Shown: piece after piece, positions 20,182-32,150 of the stretch
How the letters are laid out: the number at the start of each line of letters is the position of its first letter
Position numbering within the stretch: position 1 is the first letter of the stretch
Assembly (NCBI GenBank): GCA_002179805.1
Contig: NAVB01000116.1
Coordinates: 1 to 50,824 of the forward strand
Length of the DNA stretch: 50,824 bases
Direction of reading: 5' to 3'
Source: Acanthamoeba lenticulata
Taxonomy: Eukaryota > Discosea > Longamoebia > Acanthamoebidae
Made by a program: the position numbers and the translations under genes
The notes under the pieces: generated by a model
The model's input: only the letters and a program-made list of their open reading frames with translations
What the model was told of the DNA's origin: nothing
Database searches by the model: none

Positions 20182-23100
20182 TCAGAGCAGCTCCTCCAGG
20201 AGGGCGTCACTGAGAGCGTCATCTAGGCGGACTCGGCTCTTGCTGGGGGAAGCGGGGGCGGCTTTGCGCAGGAGCTTCCTCTTCTTCGCCGGTGATGCGG
20301 CGGCGAGAGGCGAGCTACTGACTGGCGAGTCCTTGCCATTGGTGTCAGCGACGTCGTCATCGTTGTCGTCGTTCTCGAGCGGATTTGAAGAGGCCGATCG
20401 CCGCTTGCGCTTCAGCTTCGCGAGCACGTCGTGACGTGAGGGCGTGACCGCCTCCTTCTGCCGAGCGAGGACGTCGCGCTGCGCGGCGTCGAGGATGGCG
20501 ATGCGATTGGCGAGGTTCCGGGAAGAGAGGCTCGACGGGATCTTCCAGTGGGGAACCACGCCCTTCTTCTCCTTCCATTCTGCGCCCAGCTCGGTCATGA
20601 CTCGGCCGAGCGACTTGGATTGGATGAAGAGGAACTCGTTGCGCTCTCCACGCTCCGACGCGCGTAGCTCGAAGCCACCCACCACGTCATCGTTCTTCTC
20701 GGCCTTCTTGCGCGCCTTCATACACTTTTCCATTTGCGCCTGGAATAAAGCGTTGTGGGCGTAAGTGAGTGAGCAGTCGTAAGGACCATCGGGGAGGCAA
20801 GGTACCTTGAACCACAACAGGGCAGGAAGTCCTTCGGGGTCGTCGAGGAGGCGGGTGACCTTCATCATCAGAATGTCTTCCTCGATCTCTTCGCTGCTGC
20901 ATAGAGCTGATAGCGATCGCTTGCCGCCGCCGCCGCCGCTGTAGCCGCCGCTGGGCACGTTGTGCAGATTCTTGTCATTCTCGTCATTTTCGCTCTCCTC
21001 CATGTCCTCCTCCTCCTCTTCATCAGAGGAAACTGCCTTGGCTTTCGGCTTCTGGCGCCTGCTGGTCGCACCACGAGCCGACCTAGCCCGAGCCTTGGCC
21101 TTGGCCTCCTGGGCCAGGGCCTTGGTCACCATCTTTTTGGCCACAGGCTTCACCTGCAGCTTCTGTTCCGTGGCCGGCAGGATATCGCGCGTGCTATCGT
21201 CCTCCGAATCAGATCTCAAGACATCAGCCAGAGAGTTGACTTCCTTCTGAGCAGATGACAATCAAACGCCAACGTATGCCGATCATGGCGTTAGTTGATG
21301 AGGCTCACGAGGAACCCACAAGTGGCGTATGGTGCCATACCTTGGTTGAGGAAGTGGCAGTCTCGGACGGGAACTGAGCGGCAAACGCCTCTTGGCTCAG
21401 AAGATTAAGTGCCACCATGCGCCGTCCAATGTCGAGCTCGCGTATGCCCTGGCATTGTAGCAAGGACATGTGAGCGAGAGAGATAAAGACAACGAAAGAG
21501 TGATCAGCAGGTGGCTACCTGCATGCCCTGGGCCACGTAATGGAGCAGCTTGTCGGTAGGCATGTCGCTGAAGCTGCACAATCAACGGTGGTACATGAGC
21601 ACGTCAGCATCGGTGCAAAAGCAACAGGAGAAACGATGGAAAGAACAAAGCACGAACGTGTCCACGAGCTCACGAAGAACCTGGTCCTCGGCCTTGTTCC
21701 ATTGCCGCTCCTCCTCTGCTTCTGCCTCCTTCACCGCTACAGCTGACCGCTTAGCCTTCTTGCCAGCTCGCGAAACCGAGCTCGAGCGCGCGTCATCCTC
21801 ATCGTCCGCTGTGGAGACCCGTTCGAAAGGGTGAGTCATGCGTTAGAAGAGGCGGTGCCGGCGAGCGTGAGAGGTGGGACGTACAGGCGTGAACCTGGGC
21901 CAATGTCAGGGACTGGGTAACAACGTCGGAGCGTGACTTTTGGAAGAGAAGGTAGATGTATTGGGAAGAGTCCATCGCGGCTAGCTTGCTGATGCCGCTC
22001 ATGATCACCCGGGCCACTTCGTCGAGACCCTCGAGTCCACCCGCCGCAAAGAAGGCATGCCTGCCACGGGAGCGTATGGCCTGCTCCAACAAAAACTCGG
22101 GCTCCGCCAGGACGTCGTGCAGCTGCTTGATCACCGCCAGGCTGGTACCAAGCCAGTTAAGTGGTGAGCCCTCGGAAAGACCATCAGTTTTGGAGGGGGA
22201 GGCAATACCGATAGAACAAAACGGCATACTCATCGCCATGCTCGATGATCAGCCGCTTGAAGAGGGAGACCACGCTCTTGTTCACTTCCGCTCTGAAGCC
22301 CTCACGCCCGCGTGAGAAATGGAAAGCCGAGACGAAGGGCGGGTGAGGGAAAAGAAGCAAGCGTGTGGTGGGAATGTACGGATTGAGCCGGTGGTATTTG
22401 AGCAGGAGAAGGCAGTTGGTGATGATGACATTGTTGGCGAGACTGCCGACCAAACGCTCTGGTTTAAGTAATTCATCCGTTCCTTCGTCATCGGTGCGTC
22501 GAGGCTTTTTCTCTTCCCCATCGTCATCCACATCGTCACCCTCCTCGTCTGAGCCTGCAAATTGGTCGTGTATACGACAAAACACATGAGATCACAGTTA
22601 CGTACGGATTGGTGGAGGATAGCGTACCTCCTGCGGTGGAGCGAGCGGCCTTGTGAGAGGACGCGCGGACAAAGACGCGGCCTTTGTACCGCTTGGCGTA
22701 GTCTTCCGTCATGGACAGGAGGACCATGGTCGCTTCCACGGCGTCGCGTAGAAGCCTGTATATTCGTGGGGAGTTGGTAAAGCGTGGCATTCTCGACGCC
22801 CGCCAACACGCCCCGACGGCAGGAGAGGTGTTCATACGAAAGTGGGGCCTTGGTGGGGTTGTAGAGTTTCAGTGTCTGGATGCAGGCGTTGAGGAAGTGC
22901 TCCTGGTTGTAGATGATGTTGGACAGCAGGGTGTTGCCCGCCATGACTGTGAGAGGCTCCTTGCGCATCCAGTCCACCCAGAGCGCCTGAAATAGAAGAG
23001 CGCGGTGTGGTGAGATTGTGCGCCAGCCAAGTCATGGGCACAGAGGGAAGAGGTGAGACGCTACAATCTCCTTCACGGCACGTAGAACAACTTCGGCCCG

Positions 23101-25427
23101 TTCCCAGAGCTTGTCGCGTATGTATTCGCCGAGTCGGAACGCGACAGAGTTGAACACGTCGAATTCGATACCGGCTGCCACAGGACCCAACAACTCCAGA
23201 CGCTGAGCCTTGGTCCGGTCCACTCGGACAGACTCGAGCGGAGTCTTGGGAGCGGCGACAAGGTCCATCTTGTCGTCAGGGTTGTCATCGATGTGAGCCA
23301 CGTCAAACTCATCGCGATCCGCCGTGGGCGGCTTGGGCGCAGCAGGTTCCTCTTCCAGTGCAATCCCGTCATCGTTGTTGAGATCGGAGGTGGAGGCAGA
23401 GGCGGCAGGCAGCAGCGGCTTACTGGTGGTGGAGGTGACCTCACGGTTGGCGTTGCTCAAACGCTGGAAGCCGGTAAAAAAGCCGACCATCCACACAAAG
23501 TTGGCCTCGTCATAACTCTGCAGGCGCTCGACCCGAGCCTCAATGTCCTCGCTCACAGCTTCCAGCAGTTCTGTTCCAAAGAAGATAGCGGCGGTAAACA
23601 ATCGGCTCATATGTGAAGAGTGACTGAGGGAGCGTATGTTCTATCGTACTGTTGTAGCAGCCCTTCACCAAGAAATCACCCACAAAGGCCTTCAACACCA
23701 TCAGTCCCTCTGCACAAGGGCGGATCAAGTTAGTACCACCAGAGAGCAGTTGAACGACAAAATCCTACGATGATGTGGAGGAATACCGAGGGAGGAATAG
23801 CGAGTAGCCGTTTGTTTGATCTTCTTCAGCTGAATACCGTGAGAACGGGCAACGCCACGCTTCTTCTTCTCGATGATGCGCCCCAGAACGGAGTTGGTGA
23901 CCTCGTGCACTGACTTATTGAGCACGCGTTGTCGTCCATCCTGCACACACCGCGGCGCGTTGAACATGACGATGAGAAAGAAGAGAGGAAATATATCTGC
24001 TCAGAGATGGTGTGAGGGCAGAGAGATGCCTTGGTGATGCGGCAATAGGTGCCACCAAATCGAGAGTGACGCGTTGGGGAAGCCGCCTGCATGATGCTCT
24101 TGTGCTGCTTCTCAAGCTGTTCTCCCAGAGAGAGAGAGAAGAGAGGAAAAAAAGTGGTTGGCTTCTCGCCTCTGACGAGGGAACGCAAGTACCGATGGAT
24201 GATCAAGGGGAGGTACCCGAAATTGTTCTTGCAGTCGAGACGCCGTAGTAAGTTGGCTTATCTTTCGGGCCAGCGCAAGTCTACGCTGCTCCTCAGCTTC
24301 TTCACTCTCGTCTTCGTCTCTCTCGGAGTCGTCCGCCTCGGAACCAGACTGCAATAGATCGGTGGTTTGGCCGACTGTTGCCTGGGCCTTGAGGTAGTGC
24401 CCCCAAATGGTCTGAGGCGTCTCCTTTTGGAGCAAGAGGTGGAGGATCTCCAACAAGAGTAAGTTCCAGCCGCGACTGCGGTCCTCCATTGTCTGCCCGA
24501 CCAGCAAGAGGAGATCAAACACTTGTTCCTGATTATGAGCAAGTCAGAGAGAGTCAGAAAGCACCGGAATAAGACACACTATAACACTCGAGAGGAGGGT
24601 CACTGCGAACCGAGTGGAATAACAGCACGAGCCGGTCGTGCAGATGAGACCGGTAGTCCGTGCTCGAGGCAGTGGGCGAGGGATCGGCGTCAGGGATTAA
24701 GAGGAAGTTGCGGAAGAGCGTGAGTACGAGTTCAACGAGGTTGTTGTTGCGCTCCTCATCACGGTCCATGAGAGGTTCAGCAAGAAAGGCCATGAGAGCC
24801 ACCATGATGTGCTTGTGCGCAAAGCCCTCCTTTGCCTCTTGCAGCCAGCTGAGATGTTCGGCACGCACGCGCTCCGTCGTCGTACGCGGCAACGGCATGG
24901 TGAGCGTCACCAGCAATTTAACTGTCATGTCGTGACACGGCGGTACGCATTGCGAAGGTTAGCACTTGCTCAGCAAAGCTGAAGTGCGTAAGGCCTCCCC
25001 ACTTGGGTGGCCCAAAAGAGAAGAATAGGAGGGGACTTCACGTACTGATGGCTGAAGCCAACTCCTGCTCGCCTGCTGTCGAGCTACTGATAAGAAGGGG
25101 CAACAAGTGGCGAGTCACAAAACGCCAGCGCCCAAGCTGTAGCGTGATAATGCGCATTTCTGGATCCTCCCTGCGAAGGCATCTTTGCAGATCGCGGACG
25201 CATTCTGGCGAGGCGCGAAAAATGGGAGGAGATGAGAACAACCGTTTGTTGAATCGAAAAACTTTGGGCACAGGCAGTACTGTAACCATACCAAAAGCGT
25301 CTGGATGTTTTATATACATAGGCTCTGGGCTGGTTTCCTCGTCCCACCCACCTAAGCCCTCTACAACAAGGTTGAGTTCCTTTTGTTGTGCTTCATTGAG
25401 CCGTGGTAGTTCTATTGAACTCTCCAT
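20182..25427 (-). CDS. Timeless/Tof1/Swi1 homolog, replication fork protection complex subunit
   Basis: With Tipin, Timeless stabilises stalled forks and couples helicase to polymerase. The N-terminus (MESSIELPRLNEAQQKELN) leads to the hallmark block CVRDLQRCLRREDPEMR followed by LGRWRFVTRHLLPLL. The next exon has VKLLVTLTMPLPRTT, then AFLAEPLMDRDEERNNNLVE with FRNFLLIPD. Many helical exons of the armadillo-like body follow (for example YRYCLPLQN, WERAEVVLRAVKEI, LLERLVDTFV-like). The last exon (about 21261..20182) is a long charged tail with acidic runs, a Timeless-C-type segment (VTRLLDDPEGLPALLWF, IPSSLSSRNLANRIAILD) and basic nuclear-localisation-like patches (KRKRRS, KKRKLLRK). There are more than a dozen short introns. 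The length (over 5 kb of gene) fits. Internal splice sites were not all resolved. Confidence 0.85.
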
Positions 25428-25659
25428 CTCTTGCTTTCGCTCCTCTTCTGCACTCTCTGATCGTTGGGAATTCAAAGAGTTAATCAACGCAGCTCCAATC
25501 TTGCGCGGTGGCGCCAAATCTCGCCAGCCGTTGAAGCCGCCTAGTTTTGGCGCCAAAAAACGACTGGCCTGCGGAAAATATTCTTTGAAAAAAAGAACCA
25601 AAATACAATAAACAAACCGGAAAAGATGCAACAAAAGGTCACCACAATCAACACAAATT
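25428..25659. promoter_or_regulatory. Head-to-head promoter gap, Timeless (-) / HROB-like (+)
   Basis: 232 bp between the two start codons. GGCGCCAAA-like boxes occur at about 25511-25519 (GGCGCCAAAT) and 25549-25557 (GGCGCCAAAA), resembling E2F/DP sites (TTTSGCGC, read on the minus strand), as expected for S-phase genes. Function is inference from the motif and the identity of the two genes. Confidence 0.5.
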
Positions 25660-27919
25660 ATGGCGGACGATGACTTCGACGCAATTGACTTCGACGTCGG
25701 TGAGGACTTTTTTAACGAAGAAGTTGAACTTGCCGTTGGCTTGCCAAAGGAAGAGCAAGCCTCCTTACCGGTCCAATCTTCCGCTCCACCCGTGTTTTTT
25801 AAAACTGAAGTGATCGACCCACCCGTACCTGTCGTCATGGTAGCACCCTCCTTTCCTGCCACTGCTCCGCCTGCCTTGGTGATGGGTTCCTCTCTTCGAC
25901 CGCCGGCTAAGGCGAGCACTGCCGGCGCTCCCGTCTCCCCTACACGAACTCTGCCTCTGGCCACCATCACCACCACAACGGTAATTCACCACCTCACCAC
26001 CAGAGAGAGTGATGCTTGCCTCTCGTTGTAAGGCCCACCGGCCCTCGCGCGCGTCTGCTCATTGCACTATGTCCTTGTTATTATTGTTGGTAGGCCTCCA
26101 CTGCAGGAGCACCTTCTGCTGCTACTGCTACGCCAAACCCGTCGCGACCAAACATACAGCCAACAAAGAGCTTTACGTCTTCATCGAGTACCAGCTCAAG
26201 TTCAGCCACAACACCCTTGACACAGAAGCAGCCTCAGCAGCAGCTGCCCAAGAGCCAAGTGGCGGCCTTTTCGCCCTTTCCATCAGCGTCTCTCCGGCGA
26301 GTGGAGCCTAACCCAACCGAATCGCCCTTGAAGCGAACGAAACTGAGCGAAGATGCCTCAGTGATGGCGCTCTCTCTAGCGTACTTGCTCGACCACACCA
26401 CCACCACTGCTGCTGCGAAAGACACGCTCACCACAACAACTACACACGTGTTATAGGACCCCGCCGCCGTTCCCGCTGACTCCGCTGCCGCTGGGCCGTC
26501 CGCGCATTCCTGGCCCGGCGGGCGAGTTGCTGATGTCAACAGTCAAGAAGGCCACTGACGGCCACTCGAGTATGCGGAAAACCTCACAGCAGGCTGCCAA
26601 ACCGGCACCTGTGCCGACGCCGATCATCACACGCGGCAGCGACCAGCCCGTATCGCCCACGGACCCGGCGCAGGACATTGACTTTTACAGCGGGCCGTGG
26701 CTCTCCATGCTTGAATACCTTCAGCTGGCGCCGTTCACCCCGCCAGAGGGCAATGCCCTACGGTTCAAGTTCAGTGTGGATCACGTCCTTCGAAACGGGT
26801 GCGTCTTGCCGCGCCCACACCCCTTGTCCTTGTAATTAAACAAGAAAAGCGGCTGAGCCCCCCCCCCTCCTTCTCTTTCTCAGTTGGCGCTCGAAGGTGC
26901 CCCAGCTGATGGTGGTGATCAAGTCCATCGCGACGGACACCACAGCCAGCGCTACGTTCAAAGATCCAACTGGGGAGATTCAGGGCACCATTCACAGCTC
27001 CGTTGTGGACAATCACCCGAGCCTGATCAAGCGTGGCGCTGTTCTCTTCTTACGTCAGGTTCAACCTTTGCCTTGATCGGTCACCAAAGGCGTTCACTGC
27101 TCTCGCTGCGAGAGTACTTATGCGGGTGGATGGATGGATGGATGGATGGCTTGCTGGTGGGGCCGCAGGTGTCGGTGTTCACGCCGGTACGGGACTCGCA
27201 TTATCTCAACATCACTGAGGCCAACATCGTTCACATTTTCCCGAGAGACCTGCCGCACCCCCCGGTACGCGCGGTCTAGAGGGCTTGTTTGGTTTTCTTT
27301 TTTTGTGTTGAGGCCACGTAGCCTAATTTCATCACTGGACGTTATCAACGTTTTATGCACGCAGGGCTTACTGCACACCAAAGCCTGGCGGCACACCTTC
27401 AACCCGTTGGAAGCCTACGAGGGCAGGTTCCCGCCGCCTCGCTCAGCGCGACCCCTTCAACAGCAGGCTCGTGGAACCAGCAACGGCTTTCTTGGGCTGC
27501 CATCTCGACCGCCTGCTGGCGCCGTGACGCCATACGCTGCCCCGAAGGCAGTCGCCGCCTCTTCGTCGGCGGTGCCAACCGCCACCACTCCATCGACACG
27601 CACGATCCCTGTCGCCCAACGACCACTCCCCTCGCAGCGCACCACCGGTGGCCCGCCTGCCGCGACGGCTTCTAGGCCCCGACCAGAGCAGCAGCGATCA
27701 ACACAAGGGTCAACGCCTGCGCCATCATCGCAACAACAACAACAATCACAACAAGCGCGTTTTTCACAGCGCACGGGCCCACCAGCGACGCAGCAGCAGC
27801 AGCGCACAGCGCAGGCGCCGGAAGCAAGTGACGCTTTCTCCATGCAAGACGACATGGACCTGATCTTCGCCAACGTCGACATGGAGTCGCTGGTCACCAC
27901 CAGGAACCGACCTACCTAA
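25660..27919 (+). CDS. HROB/MCM8IP-like homologous recombination OB-fold protein
   Basis: HROB recruits and activates the MCM8-MCM9 helicase in homologous recombination and crosslink repair. The N-terminus is acidic (MADDDFDAIDFDVGEDFF), followed by a long Pro/Ser/Thr/Gln-rich disordered region over three exons. The diagnostic motif RIPGPAGELL lies near 26500. Next come WLSMLEYLQLAPF and the OB-fold domain (formerly DUF4539): SKVPQLMVVIKSIATD, TASATFKDPTGEIQGTIHSS, GAVLFLRQVSVFTP and SHYLNITEANIVHIFP. The C-terminal third is Gln/Pro/Ala-rich, ending in an acidic patch (MQDDMDLIFANVDMESL), which may be a protein-binding motif. At least five introns are present, one with a TGGA repeat (27126-27149). 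The OB-domain match is strong; the rest is low complexity, as in animals. Confidence 0.82.
27126..27149. repeat. (TGGA)n microsatellite in an HROB intron
   Basis: Six consecutive TGGA-type units just before the exon beginning GTGTCGGTGTTC. Confidence 0.85.
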
Positions 27920-28128
27920 GTCGCAGCAATTTGCACTTGACAGAAGCAAAGAGGCAAGGCCTTTCTGCTGAAGAAGATCGTGATGTTCCACTTCGTGAGT
28001 GCGTGTGGTTTACGTGTTTATTGTGCGTATCATTTCTCGCGAGCAGCAGCGCTTCCTGGCAGGTCGCTGAGACATTTGGAGGGTGGGGCGGTGCGACACC
28101 CTGCCGACGAGGCTGGTCGCGCGGTGTT

Positions 28129-30708
28129 CTACGAGCCAAAGACCTCGTCCGAGTCGATGGGCTTGAAGGCGTACTGGCCTCGGCCTGAGAACTGGAGCAC
28201 GTACTCGTGGTACTGCCAGAGCGACTTGCGGTGGGAGACCGTGAAGAGCGTGATGCCGAGCTCCCTGCACCTCGTGTAGATGAAGCCCTCCACATCGACA
28301 CTCACAGCACTCGTGCACTCGTCCAAAATGGCAAACTGGGGCTTGTGGTAAAACAGACGCGCCATCGCGACCCGCTGCTTCTCTCCTCCGCTCAACACGT
28401 CCGCCCAATCTGTTGTCGTTTGTTGGTTTGCGCAACACCGGGGAAGGATTGAGAAGGGTACAAGCTCCCGGAGGCTCATTTTTCGGGGGGGGGGCTGAGA
28501 AAAAGCAGCCACTGCAGGGAAGGAGGAGCGCACCCGAAACCGCGTCCCATCCGCCTTCGCGCTCGACCAGGTAGTCAAGCTGCACCTGGCGAAGATATTC
28601 TACAAGATCCGCATCGGTGCCGCCGGTCTTGCGGAACTGTTCGTGCGAGTGCGGGTAGATGACCTGGTCCCTCAGCGTGCCCAACGCGAGGTATGGCCGC
28701 TGCGGGACGTAGAAGAGCTTGTTCTTGGCCGGCTTGGTGAGCGTGCCTCCAAAGAGCGGCCACAGCTCGCCGAGGATACGGAAGAGCGAGCTCTTGCCGC
28801 AACCGTTGGGTCCGGCCACCAGCACGTTCATTCCCGACCTGACCTCGAAGCTGAGGCTCTCAATCAACAGATCGCCGTTGGGCGTCACGATCGGCACATC
28901 CTGCAAATTTGGGACCCGGTGTCAACAATCCTCTACCTACGATGGGAGGGGGAAGGCCTTGCGTGTTACCTCGAACTTGATGATATGATCCTGAGTGATG
29001 ATCCGGCCGCTGTTGGGCTTGAGCTCGCGCGTGGAAGCGCTGGAGGAGGGGTTCTTGGAGACCATGGTGCGCTTGTAGGTGCCGGCGTTGAGGTCGCGGA
29101 GCACAGTCTGCAGCTCGGTGACGCGGGCGGTGTAGCCAGCAAGGCGGGTAAGCTCGCGACCAGCGAGCACAAGGCGCCCGACGGCGAGCGCCATGTTCAT
29201 GAGCATGCGGCCGCTCTTGTAGTACTCCTCCATCAGCTCGGCCTGGCTGGCATTGCGCAGCTTGGCGTTGTTGAGGTCGAAGAAAGGGCGGCTCACGACA
29301 AGGTAGCCCACGCACGACGCGCAGTACTTGGCGATGATGCTGTCGACGATGCCCAGCAACGCCCTGAACTGGATCGAGTACCGCAGGTGGTTGACCAACC
29401 CGCGGAAGGACTTATTGATGACCGACCGCTCCTTCTCGTTACCGCCGTAGAAGGCCACCTCCTCACTGTGCGTAATCAGGCGCGAGTTGACGAAGCGGAA
29501 CTCGCCCTCGAGTCTCTGCTCGTTCACCGTGAACTTGCCGATCGGGCGTCGCAACCGCGTGAGCAGCATACCCGACACCAGGAGGTAGGCCAACATGCTG
29601 GCCGGCCCTATAGTGGTGCATCACACACCCAACAACAACAACAACAAAATGTGAATGATTACATTCGTAAAAGTAGCAAGAAGAAGAAGAAGAAGAAGCA
29701 GCAAATGCGCGTACCCTGAGCGCCGATGGCACCAGACAGCTTGCGAGCGTAGATGAAGATGTCTAGGATGGGCTTGCTGATGTTGGAGTAGAGCTCGGAC
29801 ACGCTTGTACAAAACTTCTCCACGTCTTGGGTAAGCAGTTGATCCGCGTTGGCGATGCGGTTGTCCAGGTTCGACACCTTGTAGTACGTGAACCCTGTGG
29901 CCCACCACCACGCAAGCGTAAGAGAGGAGAGAGAGAGAAAGAAAGAAACAAAACGCCACATTACACAAAACAAACAAAGACCCATACGAACAGACCACCC
30001 TCACATTCCCGGGGAAGGGGAAAGAGATTCAATTCGGCAGGGGAGGGGAAAAAAGGGTTGACCCTTTCTCTCGGAGAGGAAAGCGTGAACGGTTTAGGGG
30101 GGGGGGCGGGGAATAGCGAGAGGGAAGCTGGTACCGTTGAGATACTCTTGATAAAGATGTTGAGTAAGGCGCGTGCGGAAACGCAAAGCGAGTTCGTTGA
30201 GACCGTAGCGCAAGAGATTGTTGACAAGGGCGATGGGGAAGAAGGCCAGCACAAAATTGAGGAAGACAACCAAGAAGCCCTGGAAGTCGCGCGTGATAAT
30301 TGTACGCTCGATGGCCGTTCCGTTCTTGAGCATCCATACGTCGCACCATGTACGCGAGAGCATCATGGCGGCCACGAGCACCATGAAGCCGCTCTCAGGC
30401 GTGAATGGCCCCGGGATGAGAATCTTCAAGAGACGCCACAGACGAGAGAAGAAAACTCCATCGACGGCCACTTTCTGCCGGGCCGTTGCGTCATCCTTCT
30501 TGCTCTGCAGCAGCTCAGGCCGGTTGGATTTCATAGCCCAGTTGCGCGTAGTCACGATGTACACAAGCGACGAGGCGATAATCGCCCCCACACCAAGCGT
30601 ACGGCTGCGGCTGCCCAAGATGATTTCGCCCACACGTGCCACCGCCGCCATCATGGAGGTAGTCCCGTTAGGCGTTCCCGCTGGTGCCAGCTTCGACAAA
30701 GCACCCAT
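28129..30708 (-). CDS. ABCD3: Peroxisomal half-size ABC transporter, ABCD3/PMP70-like
   Basis: Imports acyl-CoAs (long- or branched-chain, bile-acid-like in animals) into peroxisomes as a dimer. The membrane domain contains [57 protein letters not shown] and the EAA-like [15 protein letters not shown]. The nucleotide-binding domain has Walker [12 protein letters not shown]-loop YVPQRPYL, signature LSGGEKQR, Walker [11 protein letters not shown] and the H-loop SHRKSL. It ends [18 protein letters not shown], close to the C-terminus of human PMP70. At least five introns are present, two with C-runs (28489-28498 and 30098-30107). Start choice: ATG 30708 (MGALSKLAP) has a TATATA only about 10 bp upstream, so the MMAAVARV start (about 30654) is an alternative. 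Its 3' end converges on the HROB gene. Confidence 0.93.
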
Positions 30709-31054
30709 GATGAAGTATATATCGGGTCGGTGGACTCAAGCAGCTGGTAGACAAAACAGCGAGACAAGGAGGCGAAGCTTCTTGTTGTTCGTCTTCTTCG
30801 TACTCGCTCAGTGCGGGGGGTCAGTGTACGATGAGAACGGCTGCCGTTGTGTCTCTCTGAGCAAGAAAAAAGAAGAGGAGGGCCCTTTCTTTACTCTGGG
30901 TGGTGACCTCCGCTTTCCCGAGTGCAAAAAGAAAAATACCGTAGAAAAGGAAAAACCCGCAACGTATGTGTGACCGCGTGCCGGACAACGACGAAACATT
31001 TTGCAGAAGAGAAGGCCCGTCCCATCTCTCTTTTCATTTGGAATAATCAACGCC
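30709..31054. promoter_or_regulatory. Divergent region, ABCD3 (-) / SH3 protein (+)
   Basis: 346 bp without a supportable gene. A TATATAT lies at about 30716-30722, close to the ABCD3 start. Purine-rich runs occur near 30868-30882 and 30928-30952. Confidence 0.4.
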
Positions 31055-32038
31055 ATGATGATGGACACAACGCGAGTCGTAGGCTTCGTGATTGCTCTGT
31101 ACAACTACACAGCGCGCAAGAAGGAGATAGAGCTCTCTTACAGGAAGGGCGACGTGCTGGCCCTCATGCGACCACCGGATGATTCAGGTTGGTGGTATGG
31201 CCGTCACGCAACCGCCGACTCAGCGTTGGCCAGCGCGAGCAGTTTGAAAGAGGGTTTGTTTGCGCACAATTATGTGCGCTCCTTGCAGCTCGAGCCCTAT
31301 GTGGCCAAGCACGCGTTCAAGGGCAAAGGCGACGACGAGGCTTACCTCCCATTCGCCCAGGGTGATGCTCTCGAAGTGATCTTGCCTGACTCGAGCGGCT
31401 GGTGGCTCGCTCGCAAAGCTGGAGGCGGCCGACTGGGTCTCGTACCGGCTAACTACATTGCCCCTCGTCCTGCTGCTGCTGCTGCTGCTGGTGGTGGTGG
31501 TGGTGCTGTTTCTGCTGCTACACCGGCTGGGCCACAACAGGAGTCTACTCCGCAACCTACACCACGCATCGAGGAGGAACAAAGCGAGACACACCACTCG
31601 GCGGATCATAACCACGCGACTCCGAGAAACGACAACAGCAGTGGCGGCAGCGACAACAGTGCCAGCGTGTGCGAGAGCGCCCGTGTTGACACAACCGCGC
31701 TAAAGCACCAGTACCCGGATGAAACAGCAAGCAGCACTTGTCCGACCTCGCCACTGGTGACCGACAACGTCGTTAAGGACACCACAGCGACGACAATCAC
31801 TGCACAACATCCGGAGACCTCCGACAACCCAGCGATCAACCCTTCTACAACCACCAGCGCTGCCTCTTCTTCGTTGCTGCCTTCCTCAGCGCGTCTTGAA
31901 ACAGCGCTCACATCTATTCACGCTTCGGGATCTGAGGAGGATGAGGCCACAAGGAGCGCCTTCATGTCCTTCTTGCATGAACAGCTTCAGCGAAGGGAAC
32001 AGCTCGCCGTGCAGCTGGCCGGCATGCTGCCCAGCTGA
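31055..32038 (+). CDS. Protein with two tandem SH3 domains and Ser/Thr-rich tail
   Basis: Intronless 327-residue adaptor. SH3-1 spans about residues 8-78: ALYNYTARKKEIELSYRKGD, the WW pair in SGWWYGRH, and GLFAHNYV. SH3-2 spans about residues 85-145: AKHAFKGKGDDEAYLPFAQGD, SSGWWLARKAGGGRLGLVPANYI. Both have the ALYDY-like start, the Trp pair and the P/A-NYV/I end of Pro-binding SH3 domains. A short Ala/Gly spacer (RPAAAAAAGGGGG) leads into about 150 disordered Ser/Thr/Asn residues. The end is helical (FMSFLHEQLQRREQLAVQLA). It probably links actin or membrane-traffic proteins, but no catalytic domain tells which. The first of three consecutive Met codons (31055) was taken as the start. Confidence 0.85.
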   Translation: MMMDTTRVVGFVIALYNYTARKKEIELSYRKGDVLALMRPPDDSGWWYGRHATADSALASASSLKEGLFAHNYVRSLQLEPYVAKHAFKGKGDDEAYLPFAQGDALEVILPDSSGWWLARKAGGGRLGLVPANYIAPRPAAAAAAGGGGGAVSAATPAGPQQESTPQPTPRIEEEQSETHHSADHNHATPRNDNSSGGSDNSASVCESARVDTTALKHQYPDETASSTCPTSPLVTDNVVKDTTATTITAQHPETSDNPAINPSTTTSAASSSLLPSSARLETALTSIHASGSEEDEATRSAFMSFLHEQLQRREQLAVQLAGMLPS

Positions 32039-32150
32039 AGGGCACGCTGCACCAGCGTGGTGGTGCAGAAAAATCAAGAATAAAAAAAAGGTGCCTTGCG
32101 TGGAAAAGAAAGAAATATTTATTATCCTTCGTTCCGGAAAACGCCGCTGG

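Noticed and set aside
29961..30269. Separate small gene within the ABCD3 locus
   Set aside because: It is intron plus out-of-frame exon of ABCD3.
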